DNA from: Novosphingobium fluoreni | GTDB lineage: Bacteria > Pseudomonadota > Alphaproteobacteria > Sphingomonadales > Sphingomonadaceae | Length of the DNA: 64,000 bases | Reading direction: 5' to 3' | NCBI RefSeq assembly: GCF_014196615.1 | Contig: NZ_JACIDY010000004.1 | Location: forward strand, 1-64,000 | Part shown: piece after piece, positions 36,794-46,456 of the stretch | How positions within the stretch are numbered: the first letter of the stretch is position 1 | How the letters are laid out: the number at the start of each line of letters is the position of its first letter | The notes under the pieces: model-generated | What the model was told of the DNA's origin: nothing | What the model saw: the letters and a program-made list of their open reading frames with translations, nothing else | Databases searched by the model: none | Translations under genes and position numbers: made by a program

Positions 36794-37740
36794 GCCTGGC
36801 CGTGGCGAGCCAGCTCGGCCCGGAATTCGATGCGGAACTGGCCGCGCTTCCGTTTGATCCCAAGATTGTCTCTGTGAATGGTGACGAACCGTGGCGGGTG
36901 GCTGATGAAGCCGACGTGCTTGTCGTACGTCCATCGCCGCAATGGCAGGCCATGCGCGGAAAGCCGGTACCCTCTGGCTGGCCAGGTCGTTTGCGTTGGG
37001 TATTCTCCGCCTCCACCGGGATCGACACCTATCCTGCCTGGCTGCTGGATGCGCCACTGGTAACCTGTGGGCGAGGCACAGCGTCTGACGAAATCGCGGA
37101 TTACGTGATGGCGGCAATATATCAGCGATCGAAGAACCTCGATGCTGTGACAGTGCGTTCCGCCGCCGAATGGCGCGTTCAGTCCCTGGGGGGCGTGATG
37201 GGGTCCACTGTCGGGATTCTGGGCATGGGCGCGATCGGACAGGCCGTGGCCAGTCGAGCGCTGGCCTCGGGAATGCGGGTCGTCGGCGTGCGAAGACGCG
37301 ATACAGGCGCGGCCATCCCCGGCGGCGTCGAGTTGTTGACCGGATTTGCCGCGGTGGTAGAGCGGGCGGATCACATCGTGATCGCCTTGCCTTCCACGCC
37401 TCAGACCCTTCGAATAGTCAATGCCGCATTGCTGGCCCGGGCAAAGCCGGACGCACACCTTATCAATGTGGCGCGCGGTGCGATCGTCGACCAAAAAGCA
37501 TTGGTGGACGCGCTGGACGCGCAGCGCCTGGGCTTCGCGACGCTAGATGTCACCGATCCGGAGCCGCTGCCCGAAGGCGATCCACTTTACACGCATGCCA
37601 AAGTTCGTCTGACCCCGCACATCTCGGCGCATTCCGAGGCCGTGCGCGATCGATTGCTGGAAAAGCTCAAACGCGATCTCTGCCTCTTCGCCAAGGGAGA
37701 GCAACCCGGCGACGTGGTGGATTCTGTCAGCAGGTACTGA
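36790..37740 (+). CDS. D-2-hydroxyacid dehydrogenase family protein
   Basis: A 316-residue NAD(P)-dependent dehydrogenase. The nucleotide motif GMGAIG lies at residues 145-150, and the catalytic triad is visible as Arg in NVARGAIVD, Glu in DPEPLP and His in LTPHISAHS. The family reduces 2-keto acids to D-2-hydroxy acids or the reverse. It overlaps the SfnB-type gene, so it probably processes a 2-keto or 2-hydroxy acid left after desulfurisation, or a sulfonated hydroxyacid such as sulfolactate; that is inference. I used the ATG at 36790 and not the longer frame, which overlaps SfnB by a further 70 bp. Confidence 0.88.
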   Translation: MSLAVASQLGPEFDAELAALPFDPKIVSVNGDEPWRVADEADVLVVRPSPQWQAMRGKPVPSGWPGRLRWVFSASTGIDTYPAWLLDAPLVTCGRGTASDEIADYVMAAIYQRSKNLDAVTVRSAAEWRVQSLGGVMGSTVGILGMGAIGQAVASRALASGMRVVGVRRRDTGAAIPGGVELLTGFAAVVERADHIVIALPSTPQTLRIVNAALLARAKPDAHLINVARGAIVDQKALVDALDAQRLGFATLDVTDPEPLPEGDPLYTHAKVRLTPHISAHSEAVRDRLLEKLKRDLCLFAKGEQPGDVVDSVSRY

Positions 37741-37859
37741 CGATGGTTGTATAAGGGGCTCTCAATACGAAAACAGAAAAGCTCGATTGTTGCCCTGCAG
37801 AATAGTCCGCAAGCTTGATCGCCGACATCAGCTGATGCGGCCTTCAGGAGACATTTGCC

Positions 37860-38651
37860 ATGGCCACGGCTTTTAAGATCAATCCCGGCGCGGTCACGGA
37901 AGCGGAGTGGAAAGTACGCATCGATCTGGCCGCGTTTTATCGCGTCGCCGCGCTCTACAACTTTGATGACTTCATTTATACGCACATCTCTGCCCGTGTC
38001 CCGGGCCCTGATGCTCATTTCCTCATCAATCCCTTTGGTCTGGCTTTCGAGGAAATCACGGCATCCAGCCTGGTCAAGATCGACCTCGACGGCAACATCC
38101 TTTCGGATAGCGAGTATGGCATCAACTATGCCGGCTTCGTAATCCATTCCGCGATCCACGCCGCGCGGGATGACGCGCACTATGTCGCGCATTTTCACAC
38201 GGCTGATGGAATGGGCACATCAGCGCATAAAGAGGGCCTATTGCCGATCAGCCAACGCTCTTTGGCGATAATACCGAGGCTGTCCTACCACGATTACGAA
38301 GGCGTGGCCCTCAATCTCGATGAACGCGAACGTCTGGTTCGCGATCTGGGGGACACCAAGCTGATGCTGCTGCGCAATCACGGGACGCTAGCCCTCGGCA
38401 GCAGTCCTGGCGAAGCTTGGAGCGGGATTTATCAGTTGGAGACCGCCTGTTCCGTTCAGGTGGCGGCCTTGGCGGGTGGACGTGATCATGTGCTGATCGC
38501 GCCGCCAGCGGCGCAGGCGGAGATGCGGCGGCAATTGCAACAACGCCGGTCCACCACGCTCGCCAAGCAGGGGGGCAAACCGCACGAGCAACTGGTGTGG
38601 GAAGCGGTGTTGCGGAAGGTGGAGCGCGAGCTTCCAGGCTTCGATACCTGA
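37860..38651 (+). CDS. class II aldolase/adducin family protein
   Basis: A 263-residue protein of the class II aldolase/adducin superfamily. Metal-ligand histidines are seen in AHFHTADGMGTSAHKEG (near residues 113-129) and RNHGTLALG (near 172-180). The surface loop THISARVPG near residue 42 is also typical. These zinc enzymes cleave or epimerise hydroxy-carbonyl compounds; substrates range from sugar phosphates to aromatic carboxylates. It stands alone after a 119-bp gap with CAGGAGA as ribosome-binding site. Its placement between sulfur-compound modules suggests breakdown of a carbon skeleton. Confidence 0.87.
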   Translation: MATAFKINPGAVTEAEWKVRIDLAAFYRVAALYNFDDFIYTHISARVPGPDAHFLINPFGLAFEEITASSLVKIDLDGNILSDSEYGINYAGFVIHSAIHAARDDAHYVAHFHTADGMGTSAHKEGLLPISQRSLAIIPRLSYHDYEGVALNLDERERLVRDLGDTKLMLLRNHGTLALGSSPGEAWSGIYQLETACSVQVAALAGGRDHVLIAPPAAQAEMRRQLQQRRSTTLAKQGGKPHEQLVWEAVLRKVERELPGFDT

Positions 38652-39036
38652 TTGTGCTAATGCCAGAGCGACGCAGAAAGATCGCCGATCTGACAAGTAC
38701 TTCCCTGGTCTATCCCGGGGCATCCTAACGCGTGCCGAACGGTCAGGGATGCCCAATCTGGACCGGGCCGATCCGCGATCCAAGACCTGGGCGCAACCCG
38801 TCCTCCCCTTCGATCGAGGATCTTCAATCTGCTTATATGAGCAACTCTCATGAATCGAACGCCTTAACTCTATTGATCTGGTAGTCTTTTTCCGTTCTTC
38901 AGCGTCGTGTCGGAATCCACCGGCGAATGAGGGTATCGTGATCGAGACTGCAAGGAACTGCCTTCCCGGAATGGGCCGGCGCACAAAGGTTGGCCGGATA
39001 CCATCCTACGGCCGCAGCGCACGCCCATATGGTGTA
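38652..39036. other. intergenic region with an 8-bp hairpin before a TBDR
   Basis: A dyad GGGCATCC / GGATGCCC (38718-38725 and 38747-38754, loop 21 bases) follows the aldolase gene by 67 bp and may be a terminator, although the loop is long and no T tract follows. From about 38830 the DNA is more AT-rich and probably carries the promoter of the next TBDR. Nothing protein-like is seen. Confidence 0.45.
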
Positions 39037-41433
39037 ATGGCCAACAGGATCTTCGGTTCGATGTCCGTGATCTCACGCCGTGCTGCCCTGGCGGCAGGGT
39101 TGGTAGTGTTTGGGTCAGTCACAAGTCACGCGTACGCCGCCGCCGAACCGGCGCTTTCAATCCCAGCTGACGGGGGGGCTGCTGAAGAAGCGAAATCAGC
39201 GTCCGCCGGTCAGGATATCGTCGTCACCGCGCGCTACAAGAACGAGACGCTGCAGACTGTGCCGATCGCCATCACCGCGCTTTCAGCGGCGCAGATCGCG
39301 GCGATCGGCGGCCAGACCAGCCTTAAGAACCTGGCGGCGTTCACGCCCAGCGTCAGCATCCAAGGCTTTAGTGGTCGCAACCAGACTATTACCATTCGCG
39401 GCCTGGGAACCAATTCGGGCGGTACCAATGATGGCCTTGATCAGGGTGTTGGCCTCTACATCGACGGGGTTTATCGGCCACGGACCGGTACCGTGCTCAA
39501 CGATCTGCTGGATGTCGAAAGCGTTCAGGTGCTGCGCGGTCCGCAAGGGACGTTGTTCGGCAAGAACACGGTGGCGGGCGCCATCGACGTGCGTACCAGA
39601 CTGCCCAGCTTCACGCCTGAGGTGCAAGGCGACCTGACATATGGCAACTATAACTATCGGCGCGGTCAGGTCTCGGCCTCGGGTGGCTTGACGGACACGC
39701 TGGCCCTACGGCTGAGCGGCTTGTACGCGGCGCGGGACGGGATCGTCTACAACACGTTGCAACGTAAACACTGGGACAATTACAAAAACGTTGCGGTTAA
39801 GGCCGATCTTCTGTGGCAGCCGAGCGACGCGATCAAGGTCCGCTTGATCGGGGACTATGCCCGGCAGACCGGCAACATGGGCTTCTACCTGCTGGGGCAG
39901 GTATTGCCGACGAGGCTTGCAAATGGTGCCATCGTCAAAGGCTTTTACCAGCATGCCGCCGATGTCGGCTACTCGCCGATCGAGGTGGACCCGTACAACC
40001 GCCGTACCGACATTAACGGATCACAGGCGATCAAGATGCCTAGTGGCGGTCTTACAGCTCGCGTGGATGCGACGATCGGCGGGCATACGCTGACCTCCAT
40101 CACCGCCGCTCGGTTCTGGAAATGGATACCAAACTGGGATGGGGATCAGTTCGGGGCCGATATTCTGGGACAGGGTACGGTGGCAACCAATCAAAGGCAG
40201 TTCAGCCAGGAGTTGCGCCTGACATCGCCCAGCGGCGGCGCGATCGAATATACCGGCGGGCTCTATTTCTTCTGGCAGAAGGCGAAGCTCAAGCAGGAAG
40301 TTTCCTTCAAGAAGGATGCGGCAAAGTGGTACTTCGGTCCCGCTGCACCGGATGCGCTGCTAGATGGCCTCGATTCCTTCAGCTTTCTTGATCCTGCAAC
40401 GCATAGTTATGCTGCGTATGGTCAGGCCACTTGGCATATCACGCCCACAACCAGCGTGACCGGCGGTCTTCGCTACACTTATGAAAAGAAAACCGGCAGC
40501 TACAACGCGGTTCAAGTGGGAACACCAGCGCCCATATCCGGCCTGCCGCTGGCCTATCAGGCGAGCGCCGCTGCGATCCGCGCGGCTTATGCGCCATCGG
40601 GTGGGGCATACGATGCCGAGCGTTCGAAGGGCACGGTGTCCTGGCTGCTCAGCGCCAACCAGGATCTAGGCGAAGACGTGCATGCTTACGTCAGTTACTC
40701 GCGCGGCTATAAGTCCGCTGGCATTAACCTGGTGCGTCGCAATGCCGGCATCAACATCTTCGTCGAGCCAGAGCAGGTCGATGCGTACGAGGCCGGCCTG
40801 AAAACGCAATTATTCGATAGGAAGGTACAGTTTAATACTGCCTTGTTCTGGACGATTGACAAGAATTATCAGGCCAATCTTTATGACGTCCTCAATCGCG
40901 TCGCTTATATCGGCAATGCTGGCAAGGTCCGCAGCCGGGGTGTGGAGGTAGATGCGCGCGCGTCGATTGGTCGTCGCCTGACCATCTCGGCATCAGGCGC
41001 GTTTACCGATGCGAAATATCTGCGATACAACAACTCGATCTGCCCGTTCCTGCTGTCGTATCAAAGTTCCTGCGATATCTCGGGGCAGAGGCTGTCCGGC
41101 ACGTCGAAATGGGCGGGTGCGGTGCAGGTGCTTTACGAAGCTCCGGTGAGCGATACGCTTACCGTCTATACCTCGGCTGACGCCAGCTATCGTTCCAGCT
41201 TCTTCTCGGCGGTCAACAATGACCCGTTCACTCGGATCAAGGGTTATGCTCTGGTCGGCGCAAGCCTTGGTATCCGGCCTGACGACGGGCCGTGGGACGT
41301 GTCGATCTGGGGACGCAACCTGTTTGACAAGAACTATCTCACCACCGCCACGGTCAACGCCACCTGGGGGCTGACCCAGGTCGGGGTGGGAGAGCCGCGA
41401 ACGTATGGCGCGACGCTGCGCTTCCGTTTCTGA
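39037..41433 (+). CDS. TonB-dependent receptor, NETLQTVPIAITALS subfamily
   Basis: A 798-residue outer-membrane receptor from a different TBDR subfamily than its neighbours. After a signal ending near AYAA comes DIVVTARYKNETLQTVPIAI and plug motifs ITIRGLGTNSGG, VQVLRGPQGTLFGKNTVAGA. The barrel ends in TYGATLRFRF. The start is uncertain: ATG 39037 is used, ATG 39061 also gives a good signal peptide, and a GTG at 38938 has the best ribosome-binding site (GAGGG) but would put about 40 residues before the signal peptide. It is followed after 22 bp by an SsuA-like protein. Confidence 0.88.
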   Translation: MANRIFGSMSVISRRAALAAGLVVFGSVTSHAYAAAEPALSIPADGGAAEEAKSASAGQDIVVTARYKNETLQTVPIAITALSAAQIAAIGGQTSLKNLAAFTPSVSIQGFSGRNQTITIRGLGTNSGGTNDGLDQGVGLYIDGVYRPRTGTVLNDLLDVESVQVLRGPQGTLFGKNTVAGAIDVRTRLPSFTPEVQGDLTYGNYNYRRGQVSASGGLTDTLALRLSGLYAARDGIVYNTLQRKHWDNYKNVAVKADLLWQPSDAIKVRLIGDYARQTGNMGFYLLGQVLPTRLANGAIVKGFYQHAADVGYSPIEVDPYNRRTDINGSQAIKMPSGGLTARVDATIGGHTLTSITAARFWKWIPNWDGDQFGADILGQGTVATNQRQFSQELRLTSPSGGAIEYTGGLYFFWQKAKLKQEVSFKKDAAKWYFGPAAPDALLDGLDSFSFLDPATHSYAAYGQATWHITPTTSVTGGLRYTYEKKTGSYNAVQVGTPAPISGLPLAYQASAAAIRAAYAPSGGAYDAERSKGTVSWLLSANQDLGEDVHAYVSYSRGYKSAGINLVRRNAGINIFVEPEQVDAYEAGLKTQLFDRKVQFNTALFWTIDKNYQANLYDVLNRVAYIGNAGKVRSRGVEVDARASIGRRLTISASGAFTDAKYLRYNNSICPFLLSYQSSCDISGQRLSGTSKWAGAVQVLYEAPVSDTLTVYTSADASYRSSFFSAVNNDPFTRIKGYALVGASLGIRPDDGPWDVSIWGRNLFDKNYLTTATVNATWGLTQVGVGEPRTYGATLRFRF

Positions 41434-41455
41434 TCACCGTCTCAAGGATAGCACT

Positions 41456-42388
41456 ATGTCGTTTCCGTCGCATGCATCTCGCCGACAAGCCCTCGCTCTG
41501 GCGGGAGCCGGGTTCCTGGCCGCGTGCACGAAGGCCGGCGCCACGACACTCGTGGTGGGCGATCAGAAAGGGGGAATCCAGGCGCTGCTCGATGCTTCCG
41601 GTCAGCTAAAGGAAATTCCGTATCGCATCGAGTGGACGCAATTTCCTAATGCCGCGCCGTTGATCGAAGCCCTGGGCGCCGGGGCGATCGATACCGGGCT
41701 CGGGGGGGATGCGCCCTTCATCTACAGCCTGCAGGCGGATGCCGGGGTGAAGGCGATTTCGGCTTTCCGCGCCAAAGGCGCTTCCACCACCGTCATGGTA
41801 CCGCGAGGGTCATCCATCGCACGGTTCGATGACCTGCTGGGACGACGGGTTGCCACGCCGCGTGGCTCCATCGGGCATTATGTGTTGCTCGCCGGGCTCA
41901 AGCGTCTGAAACGTCCGTTCAACGCCATCGATATCAAGTTTCTCAATCCCAGCGATGGCCGGGCCGCACTAACCAGCGGCGCGGTTGATGCATGGGCGAT
42001 CTGGGACCCTTACGCGGCCATCGGCGAGCTGAGCGACGGCATGCGCATTCTGCCGATCGACAATTCGCTGACGCCGGGATTAGCCTTTGTGTATGGCACT
42101 GACGCTTCACTCGAAAACAAGCGCCCGCTGCTAGTGGATTTCGCCAGCCGCCTCGCTGCTGCTCGCCGATGGAGCGAAGTCAATCGGGATGCATACGCGC
42201 AAATGCTAACCAGCCAGACCGGCGTGCCAATTGCCGCTACGAAGCGCTACGTCGGCCGCAGCGTCCTGGTGCCCGCTCCCATCGATGCCGGCCTTATTGC
42301 CGAAGAGCAGCAGATCGCCGACGTGTTCCACGAAGGGGGCCTGCTGACCCGGCCCATATCAGTGGCATCGCATTTCCAAACACTCTGA
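41456..42388 (+). CDS. third SsuA-like sulfonate-binding lipoprotein
   Basis: A 310-residue binding protein closely similar in motifs to the one at 33577: VVGDQKGGIQALLDASGQLK, YRIEWTQFPNAAPLIEALGA, AIDTGLGGDAPF, MVPRGSSIARFDDLLGRRVA, AVDAWAIWDPYAA. The signal has SRRQALALAG and a lipobox LAAC, so a Tat-type lipoprotein is likely. AAGGA precedes the ATG. It lies between a TBDR and a C-S/C-N-cleaving monooxygenase gene, and no permease is next to it. Confidence 0.9.
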   Translation: MSFPSHASRRQALALAGAGFLAACTKAGATTLVVGDQKGGIQALLDASGQLKEIPYRIEWTQFPNAAPLIEALGAGAIDTGLGGDAPFIYSLQADAGVKAISAFRAKGASTTVMVPRGSSIARFDDLLGRRVATPRGSIGHYVLLAGLKRLKRPFNAIDIKFLNPSDGRAALTSGAVDAWAIWDPYAAIGELSDGMRILPIDNSLTPGLAFVYGTDASLENKRPLLVDFASRLAAARRWSEVNRDAYAQMLTSQTGVPIAATKRYVGRSVLVPAPIDAGLIAEEQQIADVFHEGGLLTRPISVASHFQTL

Positions 42389-42415
42389 TCCCGTACGATC
42401 CCGGAGGACTTTCCC

Positions 42416-43779
42416 ATGACCCAGCGACAGCTGAAACTCGGCCTCGTTCCAACCGGGGTCGGTGGTCCCGGCCAGACCAATCGCTGGCGTAACCCCGAAA
42501 TCCCGATCGATGCGAGCGTTAGTATCGATTGGTATATCGAGCTTGTCCGCCAGGCGGAGGCTGCCAAATTCGATTTTGTCTTCATCGTCGATAGCCAGTT
42601 CATCACGCCGGACTCGCCCCCGCACTATCTCAATCGGCTTGAGCCGCTGACGCTCTTGTCCGCGCTGGCGGTAACCACCAGCCATATCGGCCTGGTCGGT
42701 ACGCTGACGACCTCTTACAACGCACCGTTCAATCTTGCCCGGCGACTTGCGTCTCTGGATTTGATCAGCAAGGGGCGAGCAGGCTGGAACGTGGTGACCA
42801 GTGGTGATGCCGGTACCGCCGGCAACTACAGCCGCGATGAGCATTTCGATTACGACACCCGGTATGGCCGCGCCTTTGAATATCTCGATGTCGTCCGCGG
42901 CCTGTGGCGCTCGTATGAGGATGACGCGATCGTGGGGGATCGGGCAAGCGGCGTGTTCCTCGACAAGAGCAAGCTTCATGCGCTCGATCACAAGGGCGAG
43001 CATTTCCAGGTAGTCGGGCCGCTCAACATCCAGCGCTCGCCACAAGGGGAGCCGGTGATCTTCCAGGCGGGCGATTCCGATCAAGGGCGCGATCTGGGCG
43101 CGAGTGTCGCCGATGCGATCTTCACTCACGCCAAGACGTTGGCGCAGGGTCAGGCATTCTACGCCGACCTCAAGGCGCGTGCCGCTGCGCGGGGCCGCAA
43201 TCCAGACGAGTTGATCATCTTGCCCGGCTTTACGATCACCGTGGGAGATACCGACGATGACGCCCGAGAAATCGAGCGTGAGCAACGCCGGCTTGACCAA
43301 AGCTTCGATCAGGCGCTGGCTGAGTTCGGCCGCGCTTTCGGCTGGCACGATTTTCGGCAGTACAATCTCGACGCGCCATTCCCGGCCGAGGCCTTGGCTT
43401 ATGCGGCCTCCAGCTTCTTCACCCAAGCGCAGCGGATCACGCAACTTGCCCAGGAGCGCGGCCTGACACTGCGCCAGACGGTCGAACATGCACGCGACCA
43501 GTTCACCAGCCCTTCGTTGGATCAGCGAAGACTATCGCCCGCGAGATTACGCGTTGGTTCGAGTGTCGTGCTTTGGATGGCATCAACGTCTATGTCGGGC
43601 ATCCCGATCAGTTCCGCCGCTTCACAAGCGAAGTTGTCCCATTGCTGCAGGCGAGCGGCGTGTTCCGCTCCGATTACGAACATCCCACTCTGCGCCAAAA
43701 TCTTGGGCTTCCGATCCCGCGAAACGTGCGAGCGAGGGCAGGACGCGAGGAACCCCGCGCACGGGCGATCGCCGGCTGA
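42416..43779 (+). pseudogene. NtaA/DszA-family monooxygenase, frameshifted near its end
   Basis: A flavin-dependent monooxygenase of the NtaA/SnaA/DszA family, related to the enzyme at 24595 (LEPLTLLSALAVTTSHIGLV, GTLTTSYNAPFNLARRLASL, GRAGWNVVTSGD, IQRSPQGEPVIFQAGDSD). The frame is intact to QFTSP at base ~43512. There one base appears to be missing; in the frame that begins at 43513 the normal C-terminus follows (FVGSAKTIAREITRWFE, DGINVYVGHPDQFRRF, HPTLRQNLGLPIPR) to a stop at 43779. The uncorrected frame runs on to 43915 with unrelated sequence. The restored protein would be about 454 residues. Either a recent mutation or a sequencing error. Confidence 0.88.
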
Positions 43780-43930
43780 TCGCCGTTTTGCCTTTCGGCA
43801 TGGAGCGGGGGCTCGCACCATGTTGCAAGGTTGGTCCATCAATGGACGAATTTTATTCCGATCCCGCAGGGCAGAACTATTCTCTACTCTACAACTTGTG
43901 TATCGGGCATTTTGAAAATTGGGGGCCGCC

Positions 43931-46384
43931 ATGAAAGTTCACGTACGCTATCTGCTCGCTTCGTCGTTGACGGCGCTGCTTACTCCCGGTCTCGTGCACG
44001 CCCAGGTCGGCGATGCTGAACGCGGCACAGCAGCCGATACCAGCGATATCATCGTCACCGGCACGCGCGTGACCGGGCGACAGCGGCTCGACACTGCTTC
44101 GCCTGTCGACGTGCTTTCGGGCGCCGCGCTGCGGTCACAAGGCACCACTGAGTTAGGGCAGGCACTTTCGAACGTCACGCCGTCGCTCGACTTCCCGCGC
44201 TCGGCAGCGGTGGACGGAACCGATTCAATCCGGCCTGCCACGCTACGGGGCCTCTCGCCCGATCAGACGCTTGTCCTGATCAATGGCATCCGCGGTCATG
44301 CTTCGGCGCTGCTCAATACGAATGGCTCGGTGGGCCGGGGTTCGGCGGCCTTCGATCTCAACACCATCCCGACCGTCGCGCTTGACCGGGTGGAGGTACT
44401 GCGCGATGGTGCCTCGGCGCAGTATGGTTCGGACGCGATCGCTGGCGTCATCAACTTGCGCCTGCGCGAAGCGCGCTCAGGCGGCGGTGCTTCTGCCAGC
44501 TACGGACAATACGAGACAAGCGTCAAAACTGCGCGACAAAGCCGCGATCGCCACGATGGTAAAACGTACAACGCCTCTGTCTGGCAGGGCTTCGGCATCG
44601 GTGAGGACGGCTTCCTGACGATTTCGGGCGACTACCTGAAGCGCGGCCACACCAGCCGCGGCGATCTTGACCGCCGGGTGACTCCCAACGCCGTGACCTC
44701 GCGCTTCGGCGATCCCGAGGTGGAGCAGTACACTGTCTTCGCCAACTTCGGCGTACCAATGAACGACGTGTGGTCCGTCTACGGCTATGCCGGGTACCAG
44801 AACCGCGACAGCACCGGCGCCGCCTTCCCCCGCCTCGCGGGCAATGCCAACAATCTCACGTCATCATTTTACCCCAACGGCTTCCTGCCCAAGATCAACG
44901 TCAAGTCGGACGACATCAACTCCGCGATTGGCATCAAGGGCGAGCTGAGCACCTGGGCAGTCGATCTCAGCGTCTCGTACGGCCGCAACGCGTTGACCTT
45001 GCACACCCGCAACTCGGTCAACTCGACCTATGGAGCGGCCTCGCCAACCGACTTCTATGACGGCAAGCTGATCTACGACCAGATCGTGGGTGGCCTGGAC
45101 GTCAGCAAGAAGTTCGACTTCGCCGACGGCAACTCGCTCAACGTCGCCTGGGGCGTGGAATACCGCAACGAGGGCTTTGCCATTCGCGAAGGCCAAGTGG
45201 AGAGCTATGCGCGCGGCCCGCTCGGCGTGGCGACCTACGTCTTGCCGAACGGTGCGCTGGGCAGCACGCTGGGCAGCGGCGCGCAAGGGTTTCAGGGATT
45301 CTCGCCCGCCAATGCGCTCAGCCGCCACCGCGACAATGTGAGTGCATATCTCGACCTGGAGGCGCAGTTGGGGAAGTTGCTGCTTGGGCTGGCCGGACGT
45401 GGCGAAAGCTACTCCGACTTCGGCGAAACCGCGACAGGCAAATTTTCCGCGCGCTACGATCTGACAGACAGCTTCGCGCTGCGCGGCACCGTTTCCACCG
45501 GCTTCCGCGCGCCATCGCTGCAACAGCAGTACTACACGCTGACGCAGCCGCAAGTCACGAATATCAACGGGGCCGCAGCAGTCGTGGATATCGGCACGTT
45601 CCCATCTACCAGTCCGGTGGCGACGGCGCTGGGTGGCAAACCGTTGGATGCTGAAAAGTCGTTCAACCTGTCTGGCGGCTTTGTCTTTCGCTCGGGCGGG
45701 TTCGACCTGACGGTTGACGCCTATCGTATCAAGCTGCGCGACCAGCTTGCCTTGTCGGACAACCTGGGTACGGGCGTGAACTCCAGCCCGGCAATCACCG
45801 CGTTGCTGCGACCGTTCAACGTCAGCGCGGCGCGCTTCTTCGTGAACGGCCTTCGTTCTACCACCAAGGGCATCGACCTTGTTGCGCACTACCGCCTGGT
45901 GACAGGCGCGGCGGGCAACTTCGACATTACCGTAGCGGGCAACCTCAATGACGTGAAGCTGACCCGCGTTCCCACCGGTACCGGCACCATCACGGTCCCG
46001 GCGCTGTTCGGCCAGCAGCGCATCGTCAGCATCGAGGACGGTACCCCCGGCGAGAAGCTGACGGGGCAGCTTGACTGGAGTAAGTCCGGCTTCGGCGGCT
46101 TGGTGCGCGCCACCTACTACGGCAGCGTCACGCAGCCTGCCTCCAGTCTAGTGGACTATGTGGAAACCGGCAAGCACGTCATCGTAGACGCTGAATTGCG
46201 CGCGCCTTTGTTGAGGAAGTCGAACGTGGCGATCGGCGTCAACAACCTGTTCGACGTCTATCCCGATCGGGTGCCGGACAGCAACGTTATCAACTACAAC
46301 AACGGCGGCACAGCGTTCCCGTATTACTCGCCGTTCGGCTTTAACGGCCGCTTCCTTTATGCGCGCGTAAATCTTGCTTGGTGA
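43931..46384 (+). CDS. TonB-dependent receptor, organosulfur-island type 1
   Basis: An 817-residue outer-membrane receptor with a signal ending near VHAQ, TonB-box-like DIIVTGTRVTG, plug motifs TLVLINGIRGHASALL and RDGASAQYGSDAIAGVINLR, and a barrel ending in FLYARVNLAW. It has the same layout as the receptors at 20.7-23.1 and 31.0 kb. The ATG at 43931 follows a GGGGG ribosome-binding site. A monooxygenase module lies upstream and an FAD/NAD(P)-binding protein gene downstream, after a terminator-like hairpin. Confidence 0.92.
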   Translation: MKVHVRYLLASSLTALLTPGLVHAQVGDAERGTAADTSDIIVTGTRVTGRQRLDTASPVDVLSGAALRSQGTTELGQALSNVTPSLDFPRSAAVDGTDSIRPATLRGLSPDQTLVLINGIRGHASALLNTNGSVGRGSAAFDLNTIPTVALDRVEVLRDGASAQYGSDAIAGVINLRLREARSGGGASASYGQYETSVKTARQSRDRHDGKTYNASVWQGFGIGEDGFLTISGDYLKRGHTSRGDLDRRVTPNAVTSRFGDPEVEQYTVFANFGVPMNDVWSVYGYAGYQNRDSTGAAFPRLAGNANNLTSSFYPNGFLPKINVKSDDINSAIGIKGELSTWAVDLSVSYGRNALTLHTRNSVNSTYGAASPTDFYDGKLIYDQIVGGLDVSKKFDFADGNSLNVAWGVEYRNEGFAIREGQVESYARGPLGVATYVLPNGALGSTLGSGAQGFQGFSPANALSRHRDNVSAYLDLEAQLGKLLLGLAGRGESYSDFGETATGKFSARYDLTDSFALRGTVSTGFRAPSLQQQYYTLTQPQVTNINGAAAVVDIGTFPSTSPVATALGGKPLDAEKSFNLSGGFVFRSGGFDLTVDAYRIKLRDQLALSDNLGTGVNSSPAITALLRPFNVSAARFFVNGLRSTTKGIDLVAHYRLVTGAAGNFDITVAGNLNDVKLTRVPTGTGTITVPALFGQQRIVSIEDGTPGEKLTGQLDWSKSGFGGLVRATYYGSVTQPASSLVDYVETGKHVIVDAELRAPLLRKSNVAIGVNNLFDVYPDRVPDSNVINYNNGGTAFPYYSPFGFNGRFLYARVNLAW

Positions 46385-46395
46385 TGTCTCGGGTA

Positions 46396-46432
46396 GGAGA
46401 CGGGGCAGCCTTGTCTCGTCTCCCGGCGTTTT
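46396..46432 (+). terminator. terminator-like hairpin after a TBDR
   Basis: GGAGACG (46396-46402) pairs with CGTCTCC (46417-46423), followed by CGGCGTTTT with a T4 run at 46429-46432. It starts 12 bp after the receptor stop. The stem is 7 bp and the loop 14 bases, so efficiency is uncertain and read-through into the next gene, 72 bp downstream of the receptor, is possible. Confidence 0.5.
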
Positions 46433-46456
46433 CATTACCATGAACCGGAAATTGAA

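Noticed and set aside
43513..43915. C-terminal 130 residues of the uncorrected 499-residue monooxygenase frame
   Set aside because: The true C-terminus of the family is found in the neighbouring frame, so this tail is out-of-frame translation.
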